Part shown: piece after piece, positions 61,306 to 64,000 of the stretch
How the letters are laid out: the number at the start of each line of letters is the position of its first letter
Numbering within the stretch: position 1 is the stretch's first letter
Assembly (NCBI GenBank): GCA_026261815.1
Contig: JAMPIT010000566.1
Span: forward strand, 32,079,001 to 32,143,000
Source: Monarcha castaneiventris obscurior
Taxonomy: Eukaryota; Chordata; Aves; Passeriformes; Monarchidae
Direction: 5' to 3'
Length of the DNA stretch: 64,000 nucleotides
The notes under the pieces: generated by a model
The model's database searches: none
Told to the model about the DNA's origin: nothing
What the model saw: the letters and a program-made list of their open reading frames with translations, nothing else
Position numbers and translations under genes: made by a program

Positions 61306-64000
61306 TCACTGAGCAGTCGTCCCACTGAAAAAGGGCTGCTTGCATCATATTACTCCATTTCTACTTTATTACTCTCTTGCTGCCCTGTTCTCATGATGAA
61401 GAGTTGTTGTGCCAGGCCTTTGGGAGGAAGGTCTAGAGACAAGATGTGAATGTATTCAATAAAGAAGTCCAGATACCAGAAACAGGTTTTTCATCCTGCA
61501 TAGTACATGAAATTTTTCTAGAGCATGTATTGAAGGACACCATCTCTGGCTTCTTTAGTATTTTTCCATTGTTTTGGTTTATATTAGTTTGCAGAAGATG
61601 GCATAATGGCATTATTTCTCATTCCTTTGGGAATGATATTGGATTTCATTTGGCATGTACTGTTGAAAGCTGTATCTGATGGCAGGCAGATCTCACATTC
61701 ACAAAAGGCCTCTAGGTTTTATAAGTTAACTGCGGTATTCAGTTTTGGAAGACAGATTACACTTAGTATCATTTCAAAGGCATCAAGGTGAGTCGCCTCT
61801 TTCTTTTAAATTTCATGTTTATGTACTGTACTTTCTTGCTGTCAGGTTGAGGTTTACATTCCTGCCACATTTGGAAAAGGCTTTAAGAAGATACCGTGCT
61901 ATGGTTGCAGTCCAAGCTCTCTGCTACACCTGTGCTCTGCTTCCAAAGGCAGCCTCTGCATTTTGTGTAACAGGTCTATTGAAAGACATTCTCTGCAGGG
62001 CCTTTTGTATTTCTTTAAAAATAACTCTGTCTTGTTTTATAGAAACAGGATTTTTTAATAATTCTTTCTGGTTTCTCTGGAAAATTAGACAGAATCAGAT
62101 GTAGTTGTTATAAAGGCCTAAAGCAAGTGGAACATCACAGAGCATACCGCATTCAAACATTTATACGTAGTGTAATGAATGATTTTAGAGAGGGCACAAA
62201 AATGCTTGCTAAATCACTTTAGATAAAAAGAAATAAAACAGAAGCTTTATCTTGAGAATCCTTACCATAATTGTACATTGTTTGGAGAAATCATTTGGAA
62301 CAAATATCACCTCTGACATTTACATTAATAGTGTGATTTCCAGAGGGATATTTCAGTTCATTTCTTTTCCCTCTGTTTTCTCTAGTGGCTGTTCCTTAGG
62401 CTGTGTCTTAATATAATGGATAATATAAATCCCATGATTCTTCAAATACAGAAAGTGATGCTTTGCAGGTTGTAAACACTTTTGCCCTATAAGTATTCAA
62501 AAGACTCTATTTGTGTGCATGCATTAGGGACTCCTGCTAACCAGCTGGTCTGCATCCACCTGCTATTCAGGTCTCTCCCTCTTCCTTTTAACTTTTCTTG
62601 GCCTCCTGTATTCTGTCACAGAGCAAAACTTAATTAATGCTTCTGTCTTAACTCCAGGTAGATCACAAAGCAGCAGTTTACAGGACCAAAAATATAATCC
62701 TGCTTGGTTTTAATTATCCATCTATTTTCAGGTTAGCTTAAAGTACTTTACATAAAAGCAAGAAAGTGGCATTTTTGGAAAGGTTAAGTATCCATGTGGG
62801 ACTGAAAGTGGCTCTGTTATTTATTGATTGCCATTGAAAAAGATACTTCACATTGTCAGGAAAAATGGCCAAAAATCATCTGAACATCCAAGCCAGATGG
62901 ATGTGTAGCTGTGCAGTCTTAGGGAAAGGACAGGTAACTATGATGGCGAGAGTCTGCCTTGCTGCTCATGTTTGGGAGCAGAAAAGCCTGTGGTGAGAAG
63001 GAGGAAGATACTTGGGAAATAATCCCCCGTGAAAGACAAATGAGTAAGGAGATTTGTTTGATTAAATCCTACCTGTGCTGCATAAGTCTTGAGAGACTGC
63101 AGGAAGTATTAAAAGAGGAGTGAGAAAATTTCACTGCTTGAGAACAGACTGAGTTGATACTACTGGGATGCTCAGGGAGCCAATCCTGCCCGATGGGGAC
63201 CCCCTCACAAATGCTTCTTTTTATTTTCTTTCTTCTTTTATTTTTGCATCTGGAAAGAAGTAGGAATATAAGTGGAAAGTAGCAACATTGCCTGCTCTGC
63301 ACTCAAAAAGAAGTAATGTAACTTTATTTTTGGTGCACTTTTTTTTTTTTTTGGTTGGTTTGGTTTGGTTATTTTTACTTATCTCTCTTTCTTTGGATGA
63401 GTGATGCTTTAGATTTGATTAAATATAGATGTAAGCAGCCAGCCATTACAGGGACATGTGCATAAGCAGCACATGTATCTCTAAGACATTTCCAACATTC
63501 AAGCAAGCCCAGAGCAAATTAGGCAACTCTGTCTAATTCTGTGCCTTTTGAATGAAGACAATCTGGATTAAGACTCTTCCCCACACAAGGCTTGATATCC
63601 TCAGATATGGCTCCTTTTCCCTTGTTCCACAATTTCATGGGGGTGGGAGATCATCCACCGCTGGATGCAGGTGGCCCATCTTAGTTTCAGTAAGAACTGT
63701 CTGGGTACATCTCTCGACAGCATCTGGCCACTCATGAGAAAATGGGGACATAGTAAAATAGATTGTTCCTGTTCTCCTCACTGACTCAGTACAAACATGT
63801 ACAAAATATTCCAGTTTGCCAAATGTCTCACCACGCCATTTTCTCAGAATATGAACAAAGATCCCTGAGAAATAGTCTGGTCTGTCTCTATGAGCTGTAG
63901 CATAGAGTGGATGAAGGTATTTCAGTTATCTTGAGTGTAAGAGCACTTGTCATTATTCCCAAAATTGATTAGATGGAAAATCCAGACAGCAAATTGACAT
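61306..64000. other. Unique AT-rich non-coding DNA, no gene seen
   Basis: No gene or RNA was recognised. A 119-codon plus frame at 61,745-62,104 lacks any domain. A T tract followed by GGTTGGTTTGGTTTGGTT lies at about 63,337-63,369 and is simple sequence. Confidence 0.65.

Noticed and set aside
1..64000. CRISPR arrays, operons, tRNA or rRNA genes
   Set aside because: No regularly spaced repeats, clustered long ORFs, or cloverleaf or rRNA core sequences were seen; the DNA is vertebrate in character.

Overview
This window looks like AT-rich, non-coding nuclear DNA from a bird. The main evidence is three clear CR1 LINE fragments carrying the CR1 3' octamer tail, plus a decayed CR1 reverse-transcriptase block. 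There are also solo LTRs, two of them related to the abundant avian type that begins TGTCCTGGTTTCAG. No protein-coding gene, tRNA, rRNA, CRISPR array or bacterial-type feature could be supported. The many short open frames are scattered over both strands, show no family motif that I recognise, and behave as chance frames. The segment is best read as intergenic DNA or the inside of a very long intron; the sequence alone does not say which.

Layout: 1-10.0 kb is unique AT-rich DNA with a perfect 18-bp palindrome and one stretch resembling a conserved non-coding element. About 10.0-10.8 kb holds a CpG-retaining block that resembles a minus-strand LTR without defined ends. 11-18.6 kb is unique DNA with a GC-rich island at 15.8-16.5 kb. 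A short CR1 tail lies at 18.65 kb, and two tight hairpins lie at 20.85 and 21.01 kb. A complete solo LTR (22,726-23,124, minus strand) is bounded by an exact 6-bp target-site duplication. 23-32 kb is unique DNA with a 14-bp perfect stem-loop at 28.33 kb. A 5'-truncated CR1 with a broken reverse transcriptase occupies about 32.08-33.11 kb. A second, older CR1 is spread over about 43.08-44.32 kb and seems to be interrupted. Two related plus-strand LTRs lie at 49.3-49.9 and 52.3-52.7 kb. A coding-like but unrecognised block lies at 58.6-59.5 kb. A second complete solo LTR with an exact 6-bp duplication lies at 60,944-61,299 (minus strand).

There is no gene network to describe. The content is a record of retroelement insertion (CR1 and at least three LTR families) into otherwise unique DNA, with small palindromes and tandem duplications. 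I did not find a convincing new biological system. The observations most worth a second look are the two LTRs with exact duplications, the interrupted CR1, the perfect stem-loops and the unexplained 58.6-59.5 kb block. All repeat calls rest on reading the bases and on remembered family features; no database search was possible.
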